The position numbers and the translations under genes were made by a program. Of a DNA stretch of 64,000 bases, positions 35,774 to 44,367 are shown in pieces (within the stretch, counting starts at the first letter, position 1; every line of letters begins with the position of its first letter). The stretch is from assembly GCF_024054035.1 (NCBI RefSeq), contig NZ_JAMXQU010000006.1, forward strand, positions 1 to 64,000, written 5' to 3'. This stretch comes from Asaia lannensis NBRC 102526. Its GTDB lineage: Bacteria; Pseudomonadota; Alphaproteobacteria; Acetobacterales; Acetobacteraceae. Below the pieces are notes generated by a model. That model saw nothing but the letters and a program-made list of their open reading frames with translations, ran no database searches and was not told the DNA's origin.

Positions 35774-35807
35774 GGATCAGGAAGCTCTCACTCGCGGCGC
35801 TGACAGA

Positions 35808-36953
35808 TCAGTCGTTATCATTGAGAAGAATGGCACCACGCGTCACGATGTGCTCACCGCTCTGCAGGCCGGAAAGAACACGCACGGTCTCACCCTCGTC
35901 ATAGCTCACCGTGACCGGGCGACGGCGAAAATGCATGGGTGCGCCATCCTGGACGAAAACAGTCAGACGGTCGTTATTCATCAGAAGCGCCGTCTTGGGG
36001 ATGATGACCATATCGGGCTGCTGCACGGCAATCTCGACGTCGGCAAACATGTTGGGGCGAAGCATACCATCGGCATTGTCGCACAGGATATGTGCAACCA
36101 TGCGACGTGTGTCGTTATGAAGCTGCGGGTCGACAGACTGGATGGGTGCCGTACAGTGACGCCCCGGAAGCGCGATCATCTGTGCGGTCATCTGCTGGCC
36201 GACTGTCACCATACCGAGGGACTCCTCGGGAATTTCAGCATCGATCTGGACCTGCGCAAGATCGAGCAGAACGGCCTGCACTGCGGTCGCATCCGTAATG
36301 TTCACACCCGGTGCGAGTGTCGTGCTTGCAATAAGCCCATCGACAGGGGCTACGAGCCTCACCAGCCCCTCGCCATCCTGATCGGTGCGGCTATTAAGCG
36401 ATTCAAGACGGCGCTCTGCACGCTGGCGTTCGGCACGGGCCTGGGCCAAATCGTTGCTGGCGGAGTCCAGATCCTTGCGTGCATTACCGCCAATGGCCAG
36501 AACGTCCTGGGCGCGTTTGACCACACGCTCCTGATACGTTTCCTGCGCGCGTGCCTTCAGCAGATCGGCATAAGCCTGATCGAGATCTCCGGAGGCCAGA
36601 ACAGCAAGGACATCGCCCTTGTGCACGATCTGGCCCGGCTGCAGATCGGTCCTGACAACATGACCGGTAACCGGCGTCAGAATATTGATGCTGCGTCGCG
36701 GCTCGGCCTGCACCGTGCCGGGCACGCGCAGACCGTGCGCCAGCACACTGGTCTTTACCGTATCGACATGAAGACGTTTCATGAGCGGAGAGTCATCCGT
36801 TACGATGACCATGCCGTTCTCACGTGTGAGCTGGTTGACCGGACGACCGGCTCGCGGGCCAGCATGCTCATGAACGATCGCGATAACGACCCCGAGCAGC
36901 ACAATAGCGAGGATCGCAGCCAGACCCAGGCGGCGAAGAGGAGGTGCCTGCAT
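35808..36953 (-). CDS. RND periplasmic adaptor (CusB/CzcB type)
   Basis: This membrane-fusion protein of 381 aa links the permease to the outer-membrane channel. It has an N-terminal anchor helix (AAILAIVLLGVVIAIV), the lipoyl half-motif ITPVTGHVVRTDLQPGQIVHKGD, a helical hairpin (DLLKARAQETYQERVVKRAQ), the second lipoyl half LVAPVDGLIASTTLAPGVNI, and a C-terminal beta domain. It is the first gene of the tripartite operon; its promoter should be in the 237-base gap 36954-37190. No metal-responsive regulator (two-component or MerR) lies next to it. Confidence 0.93.
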   Translation of the reverse strand: MQAPPLRRLGLAAILAIVLLGVVIAIVHEHAGPRAGRPVNQLTRENGMVIVTDDSPLMKRLHVDTVKTSVLAHGLRVPGTVQAEPRRSINILTPVTGHVVRTDLQPGQIVHKGDVLAVLASGDLDQAYADLLKARAQETYQERVVKRAQDVLAIGGNARKDLDSASNDLAQARAERQRAERRLESLNSRTDQDGEGLVRLVAPVDGLIASTTLAPGVNITDATAVQAVLLDLAQVQIDAEIPEESLGMVTVGQQMTAQMIALPGRHCTAPIQSVDPQLHNDTRRMVAHILCDNADGMLRPNMFADVEIAVQQPDMVIIPKTALLMNNDRLTVFVQDGAPMHFRRRPVTVSYDEGETVRVLSGLQSGEHIVTRGAILLNDND

Positions 36954-37190
36954 GGTCAGGCAAGTCCGTCATGGGAGCGCATCGAAACCTCGGCTCAGCG
37001 GGCATTGAAACAGTTTGTCGCAAAGCCTTTAGCTGAACGACATTCTTCCCGCTAGCGGTCGCAAACGGTCGAAACCGCCTTTTAATAGAGTTTTGCACAA
37101 AAGAACGCATGATAATTTCATGTCATACGCCCTGTTATCGCTAGTTTAACCGTAACAATGCTCTGACCGACCGGTTCAGCCCGGTATATT

Positions 37191-38519
37191 TCAGCCTGGC
37201 ATGTCCGGTTTGACCTCAGGTCCAAGCGTGCGCAACGACCTTGGGCGGACCGGGCCGCCAAGCACATGGCCTATCGGTGTCAGGGCGCCGATATGATCGC
37301 AGAAGATCTTGAACACGGCGAGCATGGGCACGGAAAGAAACGCGCCACCGATGCCCCACATCCAGTCCCAGAAGAGCAGCGAGGCCATGACAAGCACCGG
37401 GTTGAGCGTAAATCGCTTGGCCAGAAGCATGGGGGTGATCGTCTCCCCCTCAAGGATATGGATGCACAGATAGATGGCCGGCGGCAGCAGCGACATCAGG
37501 AAAGAGGGAAAGCTGATGAGCGCCACGCAGAAATAGACGACCACACCGGTGAGCGGTCCGATGATCGGCACATAATTGAGCAGGAAGGCCAGCACGCCCC
37601 ACAAAAGCGGGTTGGGCATGCCGGTCAGCCAGCATTGCAGCAGATTGAGCAGACCGACCAGAAGATTCATGATGGTGATGGTCGCCAGATAAAGCGACAC
37701 ATTGCGCTCTATCTGCGTCGTGATCTGCACCATGCGTCGTTTATCGGCATAGGTCGGCATGATCTCGACAATACGCCTGAGCAGACTGTCTCCCTCGGTC
37801 ATCAGGAAGAACAGCATCAGCAGCATGGTGAAGAACTCGCCGACGAAGGCGCGCGTGCCTATCAGGAATGACGAACCCCAGACACGCAGTGTTTCGGCTC
37901 CGCTCGACCCCGACGAGGCTGCGGCAGCCGAAACACTGACATGATGATGCGGACTGCTGTTCATCATGGAGACCACACGCAGGTAGCCACGCTGTATGGA
38001 GTCGATTGGCCCCTGAAGAAAGGCGAGTTTCTGCTGGAGTGCGGGCAGGCTTTGCGGAACCTTGGTCAGCCACGCGGCGGCAGGCACGGAAATGGCTGTG
38101 CCGATACAGACCACGATCAGGAACATGGCAATGATCAGCAGCAGGGCCGAGATGGGCTTTGGAATGCGCAGCCTGCCATGCAGAAAACGCATCGGCCCGA
38201 TCATGAGCAGATTGACCACCATGGCAAACACGAAGGGCAGAACGATATCGGCAGCGAAATACAGCGTGTAGAAGACAGCAAGCAGAGACAGGATCAGGAT
38301 ACAGACATCGCGCACGCTCAGGCTGTGTCGCAGCATGGCCTTGCGTATGATGCCGGCCTGAAGTCCCTCGCCTTTTCCGCCAATATCGTTGCCTTCGGGC
38401 ATGATCTGCGGCTTTCTGTCTTTCGACGTGCCACGCCGGAGCGGCTCATCATGCAGCGGTCTACCCGTGTGTCCGTGTTCAGGCTGTGCTGTTTCCGAAG
38501 TCAGAGACGGGTCTGACAT
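37191..38519 (-). CDS. AI-2E/PerM family permease
   Basis: This 442-aa protein has about eight membrane helices in the pattern of the AI-2E transporter (UPF0118/PerM/TqsA) family: a pair of N-terminal helices (CILILSLLAVFYTLYFAAD, FVFAMVVNLLMIG), a central hydrophilic segment, and a C-terminal set with LNYVPIIGPLTGVVVYF and EGETITPMLLAKRFTLNP, the most conserved motif. The first about 65 residues are a polar His/Pro-rich cytoplasmic extension. The family includes quorum-signal exporters and Na+/H+ antiporters, so the substrate is open. It is divergent from pqqA. Confidence 0.88.
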   Translation of the reverse strand: MSDPSLTSETAQPEHGHTGRPLHDEPLRRGTSKDRKPQIMPEGNDIGGKGEGLQAGIIRKAMLRHSLSVRDVCILILSLLAVFYTLYFAADIVLPFVFAMVVNLLMIGPMRFLHGRLRIPKPISALLLIIAMFLIVVCIGTAISVPAAAWLTKVPQSLPALQQKLAFLQGPIDSIQRGYLRVVSMMNSSPHHHVSVSAAAASSGSSGAETLRVWGSSFLIGTRAFVGEFFTMLLMLFFLMTEGDSLLRRIVEIMPTYADKRRMVQITTQIERNVSLYLATITIMNLLVGLLNLLQCWLTGMPNPLLWGVLAFLLNYVPIIGPLTGVVVYFCVALISFPSFLMSLLPPAIYLCIHILEGETITPMLLAKRFTLNPVLVMASLLFWDWMWGIGGAFLSVPMLAVFKIFCDHIGALTPIGHVLGGPVRPRSLRTLGPEVKPDMPG

Positions 38520-38600
38520 GGCGGGCGTATCTTTCCTGAAGGCGGTTGCGGCGTGAACAAGATGCCGTCATGACCACCGATCAACAGCCCGGGACCATAA

Positions 38601-38626
38601 ACGTTGCCATCAACGTGATGCACGTT
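38601..38626. promoter_or_regulatory. pqqA upstream dyads and possible promoter
   Basis: ACGTTG-CCAT-CAACGT (38601-38616) and AACGT-GATGC-ACGTT (38612-38626) are two overlapping perfect dyads built from ACGTT. TTGCCA (38604-38609) with a 16-base spacer to TACATT gives a plausible sigma-70 promoter embedded in them. A further inverted repeat GGGTTG/CAACCC lies at 38637-38663. The site is about 100 bases before the pqqA start and is divergent to the permease gene. Confidence 0.5.
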
Positions 38627-38721
38627 ACATTTAATTGGGTTGAATCACGTTGGCTTGCAACCCATTTTCAGGTTCTATCTTTAAGCTGTCTCAGCACATT
38701 GTCTCATTGAAGGATATCGTC

Positions 38722-38802
38722 ATGGCCTGGAACACACCTAAGGTTACCGAAATTCCGCTCGGCGCCGAAATCAACTCCTATGTCTGCGGCCAGAAGAAGT
38801 AA
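38722..38802 (+). CDS. pqqA: PQQ precursor peptide PqqA
   Basis: This 26-residue peptide, too short for ordinary gene calling, reads MAWNTPKVTEIP then LGAEINSYVCGQKK. It contains the Glu16 and Tyr20 that PqqE crosslinks to build pyrroloquinoline quinone. AAGGA lies seven bases before the ATG. It is the first gene of pqqABCDE, and the hairpin after it probably sets a high pqqA transcript level relative to the downstream genes. Confidence 0.98.
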   Translation: MAWNTPKVTEIPLGAEINSYVCGQKK

Positions 38803-38826
38803 GTTCTTCACCGGACCGTCTACACG

Positions 38827-38855
38827 CAACAGCCGCACCCCATGTGCGGCTGTTG
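38827..38855 (+). terminator. Hairpin between pqqA and pqqB
   Basis: A 12-bp perfect stem (CAACAGCCGCAC at 38827-38838, GTGCGGCTGTTG at 38844-38855) with a 5-nt loop lies 24 bases past the pqqA stop. It is followed by TCGTTTC rather than a T run, so it looks like a partial terminator or an mRNA stabiliser, and it would explain higher pqqA expression. Confidence 0.65.
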
Positions 38856-38916
38856 TCGTTTCTGGCCGGGCTGAAAGCCTTTCCATAGACCGATCACAAA
38901 CAGACCGATCCTGACC

Positions 38917-39828
38917 ATGCTCGATATCATCGTTCTCGGCAGTGGCGCAGGGGGTGGATTTCCACAATGGAATTCAAACGCCCCTGCATGTCGCGCTGCC
39001 CGTGAAGGCAAGATCCCTTCCCGCAGCCAGGCCTCGCTCGCTGTCAGTGGCGATGGCAGGAACTGGTTTTTGCTCAATGCCTCCCCCGATCTGCGCGCAC
39101 AGATTCTGGCAACGCCGGAGCTCCATGCGCGAGATGCCGTGCGTTCGACACCCATACAGGGGGTAATCCTGACCAATGGCGAGATCGACTCCATCACCGG
39201 ACTTCTGACCCTGCGTGAACGCGAGCCATTCAATCTCTATGGCACTGCTGCCACGCTGGCACAGCTCGATGCCAATCCGATTTTCGAGTCCGTCAATCGC
39301 GAGATCGTGCCGCGCCTGTTTCTGGATGAAGAGCACCCTGTCGCCCTGCCCAACAAGGATGGAACAGCATCCGGGCTTACGCTGAGAGCCTTCGATGTGC
39401 CGGGAAAGGCCCCGCTCTATGCCGAGCATCTGCCGAGCCAGAAGGGCGAAACCATCGGGCTGGAAATTTCGGATGGGCAGCACAGCATGGTCTTCCTGCC
39501 AGCCTGTGCCGATCTTACCCCTGCCATACGCGAGCGTATCCGTCGCGCCGATGCCCTATTCATGGAAGGCACGCTCTGGCGCGATGACGAGATGATCCGT
39601 GCCGGTCTGAGCCCCAAAACCGGTCTGCGTATGGGTCATATCTCGATGTCAGGCCCACAGGGCATCATCGCAACCCTTCACGATGCACCGATCCATCGTA
39701 TCTTCATTCATATCAACAACTCGAATCCCGTCCTGATTCCGGACTCGCCGGAGCGCCGGACGGCAGAAGAGGCAGGCTGGACGATCGGCGAAGACGGCCT
39801 GCGCCTGACATTTGGAGATCATTCATGA
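38917..39828 (+). CDS. pqqB: PQQ biosynthesis protein PqqB
   Basis: PqqB is a metallo-beta-lactamase-fold oxygenase that hydroxylates the tyrosine-derived part of the PQQ intermediate. The 303-aa protein opens with the family's MLDIIVLGSGAGGGFPQWNS-type sequence and has the cysteine-bearing APACRAARE, LLNASPDLRAQI and the C-terminal HINNSNPVLIPDSPERR region. ATG 38917 follows the pqqA-pqqB hairpin; its stop overlaps pqqC by 4 nt. Confidence 0.97.
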   Translation: MLDIIVLGSGAGGGFPQWNSNAPACRAAREGKIPSRSQASLAVSGDGRNWFLLNASPDLRAQILATPELHARDAVRSTPIQGVILTNGEIDSITGLLTLREREPFNLYGTAATLAQLDANPIFESVNREIVPRLFLDEEHPVALPNKDGTASGLTLRAFDVPGKAPLYAEHLPSQKGETIGLEISDGQHSMVFLPACADLTPAIRERIRRADALFMEGTLWRDDEMIRAGLSPKTGLRMGHISMSGPQGIIATLHDAPIHRIFIHINNSNPVLIPDSPERRTAEEAGWTIGEDGLRLTFGDHS

Positions 39829-40571
39829 CGGTTCTGTCCCCCGACGCCCTTGAAGCCCGCCTGCGTGAAATCGGTGCCGAGCGCTATCACAACCGTCATG
39901 CGTTCCATCGTGCCCTGCATGACGGCAAGCTCAACCGCACGCAGGTTCAGGCCTGGGCTCTCAACCGCTATTATTATCAGGCCTCCATCCCGGTGAAGGA
40001 TGCCACGCTGCTCGCCCGCCTGCCGACAGCAGAGCTGCGTCGCGAATGGCGCCGCCGCCTTGAGGATCATGACGGCACCGAACCCGGCACAGGCGGTATT
40101 GCGCGCTGGCTGAAACTGACGGACGGTCTTGGACTGTCGCGCGATTATGTCGAAAGCCTGCAGGGCATGCTGCCCGCGACGGGTTTTGCTGTCGAAGCCT
40201 ATGTGCATTACGTGCGCGATCGCTCTGTTCTGGCTGCCGTCGCCTCATCGCTGACAGAGCTGTTCTCGCCGACCATTATCAGCGAGCGCGTCTCCGGCAT
40301 GCTGCGCCATTATGACTTCATTTCTGAAGAGACCCTCGCCTATTTCGCACCGCGCCTGACCCAAGCCCCGCGGGATTCCGATTTTGCACTGGCCTATGTC
40401 AAGGAACATGCCCGCACTGCCGAGCGCCAGAAGGAAGTCATCGATGCGCTGATTTTCAAGTGCAACGTGCTCTGGACCATGCTCGACGCGCTTCAGCACG
40501 TGTATATGGAAGGCCACCCGGCCCCCGGCGCATTTGCAGGCGCTCATACGCCCGAGGCCTTCAGCGCGTGA
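39825..40571 (+). CDS. pqqC: Pyrroloquinoline-quinone synthase PqqC
   Basis: PqqC catalyses the final ring closure and eight-electron oxidation giving PQQ, without metal or cofactor. The 248-aa all-helical protein (TenA/PqqC fold) has RYHNRHAFHRALHDG, NRYYYQASIPVKDA, FAVEAYVHYVRD and the NVLWTMLDALQHVYMEG end typical of PqqC. Its start overlaps pqqB (ATGA) and its stop overlaps the GTG of pqqD. Confidence 0.98.
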   Translation: MTVLSPDALEARLREIGAERYHNRHAFHRALHDGKLNRTQVQAWALNRYYYQASIPVKDATLLARLPTAELRREWRRRLEDHDGTEPGTGGIARWLKLTDGLGLSRDYVESLQGMLPATGFAVEAYVHYVRDRSVLAAVASSLTELFSPTIISERVSGMLRHYDFISEETLAYFAPRLTQAPRDSDFALAYVKEHARTAERQKEVIDALIFKCNVLWTMLDALQHVYMEGHPAPGAFAGAHTPEAFSA

Positions 40572-40933
40572 GCGTTTCGGAAAGCAGCGTTCTGAAATTT
40601 ACACGCGGTCATCGGCTTCAGCATGACCGCGTGCGCGATGTCTGGCTTATTCAGGCGCCTGAAAAAGCGTTCATTGCCGATCCGGTAGCCGCTGCGATAT
40701 TGCGTCTTGTCGATGGCTCGCGCCCGCTCGGTACAATCATCGATACGCTTGCCGAGACCTATCAGGCTCCGCGCGACACGATTGCTACCGATGTGCAGAC
40801 CCTTCTGGCCTCCCTGCTCGACCAGAAGGTGCTCGACCGGAAGATGCCCAGCGCAGATGTATTCGACCGGCAAGAGCCCGATCAGACTGTCCGCAGCTCC
40901 GAAGGACCAGAATCAGAAGGGCCAGAATTATGA
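40568..40933 (+). CDS. pqqD: PqqA-binding chaperone PqqD
   Basis: PqqD binds PqqA and presents it to PqqE. The conserved core (FTRGHRLQHDRVRDVWLIQAP, then DPVAAAILRLVDG and VLDRK near the end of the family domain) fits a 90-residue PqqD. The start is GTG 40568, in a GTGA overlap with the pqqC stop. The gene continues about 30 residues beyond the usual end with a Glu/Pro/Ser-rich tail (VFDRQEPDQTVRSSEGPE), so the full product is 121 aa. Function of the tail is unknown. Confidence 0.95.
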   Translation: MSVSESSVLKFTRGHRLQHDRVRDVWLIQAPEKAFIADPVAAAILRLVDGSRPLGTIIDTLAETYQAPRDTIATDVQTLLASLLDQKVLDRKMPSADVFDRQEPDQTVRSSEGPESEGPEL

Positions 40934-42003
40934 GTCTCGTGCCCCCGCCCATGAGTTTGCTGGCCGAGCTGACTCATCGCTGTCCGCTTTCCTGTCCCTA
41001 TTGTTCCAATCCGATCGATCTGGAACGACGGGCATCGGAGCTTTCGACGGCCGACTGGGTGCGCGTGCTGGACGAAGCGGCTGCCCTTGGGGTGTTGCAG
41101 GTTCACTTTTCCGGCGGTGAACCCATGGCGCGCAACGACCTGCCCGAACTGGTGCGTCACGCTTCGTCGCTCAATCTCTACACCAATCTCATCACCTCCG
41201 GCGTGCTCATCACGGAAACCACGCTGGCCGCGCTCGATGAGGCCGGACTCGATCATATCCAGCTCTCCTTTCAGGATGTCGAGGAAGAGGGTGCAGAACG
41301 CATTGGCGGGCTACGCGGCGCACAGGCAAAAAAACTTAATGCGGCCCGTCTCATCAAGGCGCGAGGCATTCCTCTTACGCTGAACTTCGTGGTGCATCGC
41401 GAAAACGTTGCGCGTGTGCCTGCCATGCTCGACCTCGCCCATGACCTCGGTGCAGGGCGTGTCGAGATTGCCCATACCCAGTATTACGGCTGGGGGTTGA
41501 AAAACCGCGATCTGCTCATGCCGTCTGCGGCCCAGCTCGAAGCCTCGACCGATGCCGTGGTAAAAGCCCGCGCCCGTTTCGGGAACAGTCTCGCGATCGA
41601 TTACGTCACCCCGGATTATCACGCCGACCAGCCCAAGCCCTGCATGGGTGGCTGGGGCCAGCGTTTCGTCAACATCACCCCATCAGGCAAGGTTCTGCCC
41701 TGCCACGCTGCCGAAACCATTCCGAACGTCATTTTCCCCAGCGTCGCAACGGATTCCCTCGGCGCGATCTGGCAGGACTCCCCCCTGTTCAACCTGTTTC
41801 GCGGCACGGACTGGATGCCCGAGCCGTGCCGCTCCTGTAGCCTCAAGGAAGTGGATTGGGGCGGTTGTCGCTGTCAGGCCCTCGCTTTGACCGGAGACGC
41901 CGCAGCAACCGATCCTGTCTGCGCCCGCTCAGACCGGCATGCGCTGGTCATGGAAGCCGCCGAGGCCGGTCACGATGGCGAATTTCTCTACCGCCATTTC
42001 TGA
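40930..42003 (+). CDS. pqqE: PqqA peptide cyclase PqqE (radical SAM)
   Basis: PqqE forms the carbon-carbon bond between Glu16 and Tyr20 of PqqA. The radical-SAM cluster motif is Cys18-Pro-Leu-Ser-Cys22-Pro-Tyr-Cys25, and SGGEPMARNDL supplies the SAM-binding GGE. The C-terminal SPASM domain with auxiliary cluster ligands (PCHAAE, PCRSCSLKEVDWGGCRCQA, DPVCARSD) is complete. At 357 aa it is close to the family's 360-380. ATG 40930 overlaps the pqqD stop. It is the last gene of the operon; the repeat at 42026-42103 follows. Confidence 0.98.
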   Translation: MSLVPPPMSLLAELTHRCPLSCPYCSNPIDLERRASELSTADWVRVLDEAAALGVLQVHFSGGEPMARNDLPELVRHASSLNLYTNLITSGVLITETTLAALDEAGLDHIQLSFQDVEEEGAERIGGLRGAQAKKLNAARLIKARGIPLTLNFVVHRENVARVPAMLDLAHDLGAGRVEIAHTQYYGWGLKNRDLLMPSAAQLEASTDAVVKARARFGNSLAIDYVTPDYHADQPKPCMGGWGQRFVNITPSGKVLPCHAAETIPNVIFPSVATDSLGAIWQDSPLFNLFRGTDWMPEPCRSCSLKEVDWGGCRCQALALTGDAAATDPVCARSDRHALVMEAAEAGHDGEFLYRHF

Positions 42004-42025
42004 GATTCTCCGGTCTCAGCTTCGA

Positions 42026-42103
42026 CGGGGCTTTGCCCCGATCCCCACCAGAAGAACGATTATCCTCTGGACACCTGCCTGATGATCAGACGGGAATGCA
42101 GGG
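42026..42103 (+). repeat. Multi-hairpin dispersed repeat, copy 2
   Basis: Hairpins CGGGG/CCCCG (42026-42040), CCAGA/TCTGG (42048-42070) and CCTGC/GCAGG (42074-42103) occur in the same order and with the same spacing of shared words as the minus-strand copy at 29243-29332. It begins 22 bases after pqqE and lies between two converging genes, where it could also terminate transcription. Confidence 0.7.
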
Positions 42104-42145
42104 GTAAGCTTCTTCGCAGGCATAGGCCAGGGCGCGCCGGGTAGT

Positions 42146-42598
42146 TTACCCGGAGAAAGGCCGCACCACGATCATGATGACAATAACGATCATCAGCAAC
42201 GTCGGCACTTCATTGGCGATACGATAGAAACGCTCCTGATGCAGACGCCGGTCCTCTGCGAATTCACGACGCCAGCGGGCGCAGAACCCGTGGAAACCGC
42301 AGAGAAGCAGCACAGTGACAAGCTTGATCCACCACCAGGGTGCCGACCAGTCGATCACACCGGGAAGAGACGCCATGAGACCGCCGGAAAGCAGTGTCGC
42401 GATCATGGCCGGTGTCATGATCGCACGCAGGAGGCGGCGCTCCATGATCTGGAAACGTGCGCTTTCCGCTGTGCCGGGCGCAACCTGGGAATGATAGACG
42501 AACAGACGAGGCAGATAGAAATTTCCGGCCATCCATGACGTAAAGGCCAGAATATGGAGCACCTTGAGCCAGGAAAACCACGGAAGAAGACCGCTCAT
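42146..42598 (-). CDS. hemJ: Protoporphyrinogen oxidase HemJ
   Basis: HemJ oxidises protoporphyrinogen IX to protoporphyrin IX in many proteobacteria that lack HemG and HemY. This 150-aa inner-membrane protein has four hydrophobic helices and begins WLKVLHILAFTSWMAGNFY with the conserved His15, followed later by WWWIKLVTVLLL with a conserved Lys. ATG 42598 overlaps the upstream HAD gene's stop (ATGA). A place beside hemE strengthens the assignment. Confidence 0.92.
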   Translation of the reverse strand: MSGLLPWFSWLKVLHILAFTSWMAGNFYLPRLFVYHSQVAPGTAESARFQIMERRLLRAIMTPAMIATLLSGGLMASLPGVIDWSAPWWWIKLVTVLLLCGFHGFCARWRREFAEDRRLHQERFYRIANEVPTLLMIVIVIMIVVRPFSG

Positions 42599-43302
42599 GA
42601 TGACTGCTCCCTGAGTATGCGGGTCAGGAGTGGGGCAAGTTCGTCCAGATGGGCAATGCGATGCAGTCCGGGCCACACGGTTTCTGGCAACGGACCTTCC
42701 GGACGCAGAAGGATACAGGCCATGCCGGCATCATGCGCCGCACGGACACCCGTATCGGAATCCTCGATCACGACACAGCAGGAAGGAGGAACGCTTTCCT
42801 GTTGGGCGGCATGCTCAAACACATAGGGATCAGGCTTGGGACGCATCATGTCGCGCGCCGAATGCACACGATCGCGCGGAAAGAACGGGGCGAATCCGAC
42901 ACGGGCGAATTTCACCTCCATTTCGGGCCAGGAGGAATTGGACCCGACCCTGAACGGAATACCCAGAGCCTTCACAGCTGCAAGCATGGCCCCTGCGCCT
43001 TCGACAGGGGCTGCTTCTTCACGCATCAGATCGACAAGCCTGTTCTGCATGACGGCGACGTAATCGTCACCCAGATCGATCCCCGTCTCGGCTTCAAGCT
43101 CTTTTTTCACCTGACCAAGTGCCTTGCCGGCAAAACGATGCAGGGCTTCCTCATCGCTCAGGGCGATACCGTGTTCACGCGCGGAACGGGCGACGAGGCG
43201 GCAGGATGGCCCTTCGCTGTCGATCAGTACGCCATCGCAATCGAAGATCACGAGACGCAGCCGACCGGAAGCTGAAAGCGCCGAGGGGATCGGAGTCGTC
43301 AT
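42595..43302 (-). CDS. HAD-superfamily hydrolase (phosphatase, beta-phosphoglucomutase/Gph-like)
   Basis: This 235-aa protein has HAD motif I (VIFDCDGVLIDSEG), motif II around VGSNSSWPEMEVK, motif III lysine in DMMRPKPDPYVFEHAA and motif IV VIEDSDTGVRAAHDAGM. The order and the helical cap inserted after motif I put it in HAD subclass IA, which includes phosphoglycolate phosphatases and sugar-phosphate mutases. Its specificity cannot be read from the sequence. It is co-directional with hemE and translationally linked to hemJ. Confidence 0.85.
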   Translation of the reverse strand: MTTPIPSALSASGRLRLVIFDCDGVLIDSEGPSCRLVARSAREHGIALSDEEALHRFAGKALGQVKKELEAETGIDLGDDYVAVMQNRLVDLMREEAAPVEGAGAMLAAVKALGIPFRVGSNSSWPEMEVKFARVGFAPFFPRDRVHSARDMMRPKPDPYVFEHAAQQESVPPSCCVVIEDSDTGVRAAHDAGMACILLRPEGPLPETVWPGLHRIAHLDELAPLLTRILREQSS

Positions 43303-43311
43303 GAGCGGATA

Positions 43312-44367
43312 TCAGCCGATATCGCGCACGGCGTCGACCAGCGCGCCGACATGCTCGGGCGGGGTATCGGGCATGACACCATGGCCGAGATTGAACACAT
43401 GAGGCCGCCCCTTGAGCGCATTGCGGATAGTGTGGGCTTCATCGATCAGGCTTTGACCGCCATTACGCAGAATGATCGGATCGAGATTGCCCTGGAGCGC
43501 CAGTGTCGAGGGGCACAGGGCTGCCATCTGGGCCATATCGACCGAGGTATCGCAGGCCAGCGCATCCACACCGGTCTCGCGGGCATATTCGATGGCCATC
43601 AACCCGGCGAGACGGGGAAAACCGATGATCTTCACGCCGGGACGGGCGGCACGAATCCCCTCGACGATGGCACGTGTCGGCGCGATCACATGCTTGCGGA
43701 ACTGCGATGGCGGCAGAAGACCGGCCCAGCTGTCGAACAGCATGACGGCTTCGGCACCTGCATCGATCTGGCCGATCAGCATATCTGTCGTGGCCTGTGT
43801 CAGCAGGGCGATAAGATCGCCGTAAAGCGCCGGATCCTGCAGGGCCATGGCACGCGTCACCCCGAATTCACGCGAACTGCCGCCATCGACCATGTAGCAG
43901 GACACGGTGAACGGACTGCCAGCAAAACCCAGAAGCGTGGTGGGCTGTGGCAGTTCACGGGCCAGGATACGCAATGTTTCCTGGATCGGTGCGACGGTTT
44001 CGGCTACGCGGGCAGGAGACAGGGCATCGAGTGCCGCCCTGTTGCGGATCGGCTCCATGACAGGGCCGCGTCCTTCGATGAATTTCAGATCCTGACCCAT
44101 GGCCCAGGGCAGGACCAGGATGTCGGAAAACAGAATGGCACCATCCATGGCGTAGCGCCGTATGGGCTGAAGGGTCAGCTCGGCTGCAATGTCAGGGGTG
44201 GTACAGCGTGTCAGGAAGTCGGCCTTGGCACGCTCGGCCCGGAACTCGGGAAGGTAACGCCCGGCCTGACGCATGAGCCAGACTGGAGGTGGCCAGACGG
44301 CCTCTCCATGGAGGACGCGCAGGAGCGGTTTTGCAGGCACGGGCCGAGGGGAGATTTCGCTATCCAT
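43312..44367 (-). CDS. hemE: Uroporphyrinogen decarboxylase HemE
   Basis: HemE removes four carboxyl groups from uroporphyrinogen III to give coproporphyrinogen III. The family signature PPVWLMRQAGRYLPEFR is near residue 30, followed by ILFSDILVLPWAMGQ, GFAGSPFTVSCYMVDG and GNLDPIIL. The ATG at 44367 gives 351 aa, the usual length. A longer frame (to 44445) would add about 26 residues from the AT-rich intergenic region and is unlikely. It is the first gene of hemE-HAD-hemJ. Confidence 0.96.
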   Translation of the reverse strand: MDSEISPRPVPAKPLLRVLHGEAVWPPPVWLMRQAGRYLPEFRAERAKADFLTRCTTPDIAAELTLQPIRRYAMDGAILFSDILVLPWAMGQDLKFIEGRGPVMEPIRNRAALDALSPARVAETVAPIQETLRILARELPQPTTLLGFAGSPFTVSCYMVDGGSSREFGVTRAMALQDPALYGDLIALLTQATTDMLIGQIDAGAEAVMLFDSWAGLLPPSQFRKHVIAPTRAIVEGIRAARPGVKIIGFPRLAGLMAIEYARETGVDALACDTSVDMAQMAALCPSTLALQGNLDPIILRNGGQSLIDEAHTIRNALKGRPHVFNLGHGVMPDTPPEHVGALVDAVRDIG

